Source: Porphyrobacter sp. (lineage in GTDB: Bacteria; Pseudomonadota; Alphaproteobacteria; Sphingomonadales; Sphingomonadaceae). Taken from it: a DNA stretch of 16,579 nt. This document shows, piece after piece, positions 15,769 to 16,579 of this stretch. The translations under genes and the position numbers were made by a program. Every line of letters begins with the position of its first letter. The stretch's first letter is position 1. Location of the stretch: NCBI GenBank assembly GCA_018991295.1, contig JAGKSZ010000040.1, positions 1 to 16,579 on the forward strand. Reading direction: 5' to 3'. The notes beneath the pieces were generated by a model. The model did not search any database and was not told the origin of the DNA. It saw only the letters and a program-made list of their open reading frames with translations.

Positions 15769-15787
15769 TGTCATATGATATTTGACA
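15769..15787. promoter_or_regulatory. Palindromic candidate TetR operator upstream of tetR
   Basis: TGTCATATGATATTTGACA is an inverted repeat with perfect 5-base arms TGTCA/TGACA and further internal symmetry, 30 bases upstream of the tetR start. Size and position fit an autoregulatory TetR-family operator. Its minus-strand arm GTCAAAT recurs in the gap before the operon. Confidence 0.5.
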
Positions 15788-15845
15788 TCCACAATTTCCA
15801 GTCCGACGCGTGAATAGGGTGGATTTGGATGCCGCTTGACCCCTG

Positions 15846-16579
15846 CTAGGCCAGCTTTACCACCACCTTGCCCTTGGCTCGGCCGCTTTCGACATGGGCC
15901 AGCGCGCTGTTGGATTCGGCAAACGGGAACACACGGTCGATCACCGGGCGCAAAACGCCGGCATCAAACAGCGCCGCGATTTGCGTGAGCTGCGCGCCGT
16001 CCGCCTGCATGAACAGGAAAGCGTAACCGACCCCGCGCCGCGCCGCTTCCTTGCGGGCCTTGCGGCTGAGCAGGCGCATCACCTGGCGCACCGCCCAGTT
16101 CGCGCCAATCGCCGTGCCAAAGGCCGGATCGGGCGGGCCGGAGATCGACACCAGCCGCCCGCCGGGCTTCAGAATGGCGAGCGATTTCATTAGTTCGGGC
16201 GTGCCCTGACTGTGCAGGGCCACGTCATAACCATCGAGGATCGCAGCGAAATCATCCTTGCGATAGTCGATCACAAGGTCTGCGCCCAGGTCCTTGACCA
16301 GTTCGGCGCTGGATGCGCCGGCAGTGGTCGCAACGAAGGCCCCGGCGTGCTTGGCGAGCTGGATCGCATAGGTGCCGACCCCGCCTGAGCCTGCCTGAAT
16401 AAACACCTTGTCGCCCGCCTTGACCCCCGCCTTGTCGAACAGCGCCTGCCATGCGGTCAGCGCCACCAGCGGGGCAGAGGCTGCCTCCTCCATCGTGAGA
16501 GAGGCAGGCTTCAGCGCGCAATCGCTTTGGTCCACGACAAAATATTCGGCAAGCGTGCCAATGGTTTGTGCATCGATGC
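15846..16579 (-). CDS. MDR-family NADPH:quinone oxidoreductase-like dehydrogenase (5' truncated)
   Basis: About 244 residues of the C-terminal part of a medium-chain dehydrogenase/reductase are visible. The frame stays open to the window edge, where it reads IDAQTIGTLAEYFVV before the part shown below. The nucleotide-binding motif is GSGGVGTYAIQLAKHAGA, preceded by PLVALTAWQALFDKAGVKAGDKV, and followed by LGADLVIDY and LKPGGRLVSISGPP. These are typical of the zinc-free quinone oxidoreductase branch (QOR/zeta-crystallin-like); no structural-zinc Cys cluster is seen in this part. It should reduce quinones or enones, or oxidise alcohols, with NAD(P)H in the cytosol. It precedes tetR on the same strand with a 106-base gap and may belong to the same regulon, although its own promoter lies outside the window. 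Confidence 0.88.
   Translation of the reverse strand, partial: IDAQTIGTLAEYFVVDQSDCALKPASLTMEEAASAPLVALTAWQALFDKAGVKAGDKVFIQAGSGGVGTYAIQLAKHAGAFVATTAGASSAELVKDLGADLVIDYRKDDFAAILDGYDVALHSQGTPELMKSLAILKPGGRLVSISGPPDPAFGTAIGANWAVRQVMRLLSRKARKEAARRGVGYAFLFMQADGAQLTQIAALFDAGVLRPVIDRVFPFAESNSALAHVESGRAKGKVVVKLA

Overview
The window is GC-rich, bacterial and almost fully coding. The style of several proteins (a DUF2339 membrane protein, a DEAD-box helicase with a Gly/Lys/Pro tail, a CYP153-type P450, a stand-alone AceE-like enzyme) suggests an alphaproteobacterium, probably of the Sphingomonadales (Erythrobacter/Novosphingobium-like). That placement is inference from protein character, not from a marker gene. 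I saw no rRNA, tRNA, CRISPR array, transposase or phage gene.

Left part (1-3955): the 3' end of a polytopic DUF2339 membrane protein gene runs rightward into the window. It converges, with 12 bases between the stops, on a leftward DEAD-box RNA helicase with a DbpA-type RNA-binding domain and a basic tail. Upstream of the helicase a hairpin (3914-3940) probably ends the katG transcript.

Middle (3956-10396): a leftward katG encodes a catalase-peroxidase with a signal peptide, so it is predicted to be periplasmic. Next come a secreted SNase-like nuclease and a small polytopic membrane protein, both leftward. A rightward gene follows for a thiamine-diphosphate enzyme of the AceE (homodimeric pyruvate dehydrogenase E1) type, with a short N-terminus and no E2/E3 partner in view.

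Right part (10589-16579): everything is leftward. In transcription order there is an MDR-family (quinone-oxidoreductase-like) dehydrogenase cut by the window edge, a TetR/AcrR regulator, and a tightly packed set of four genes. The set is a 48-residue small ORF, a short-chain dehydrogenase that overlaps it at a GTGA junction, a cytosolic molybdopterin [4Fe-4S] oxidoreductase, and a CYP153-like cytochrome P450. Spacings are 4-base overlap, 21 and 14 bases, so this reads as one operon. Palindromic candidate operators lie before tetR and before the operon. A plausible reading is a regulated oxidation pathway for an aliphatic or related hydrophobic compound: the P450 hydroxylates it and the dehydrogenases and Mo enzyme oxidise the product. 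The substrate is not known from the sequence.

Two points deserve most attention. The molybdopterin gene carries a frameshift near codon 50-55, and exactly there the sequence has a perfect 13-base match to the common end of Illumina TruSeq adapters (14032-14044), so the lesion may be a sequencing or assembly artefact. The pairing of a DMSO-reductase-family Mo enzyme with a CYP153 P450, a Tyr-less SDR and a coupled 48-residue ORF under a TetR regulator is the best candidate for an undescribed system here.
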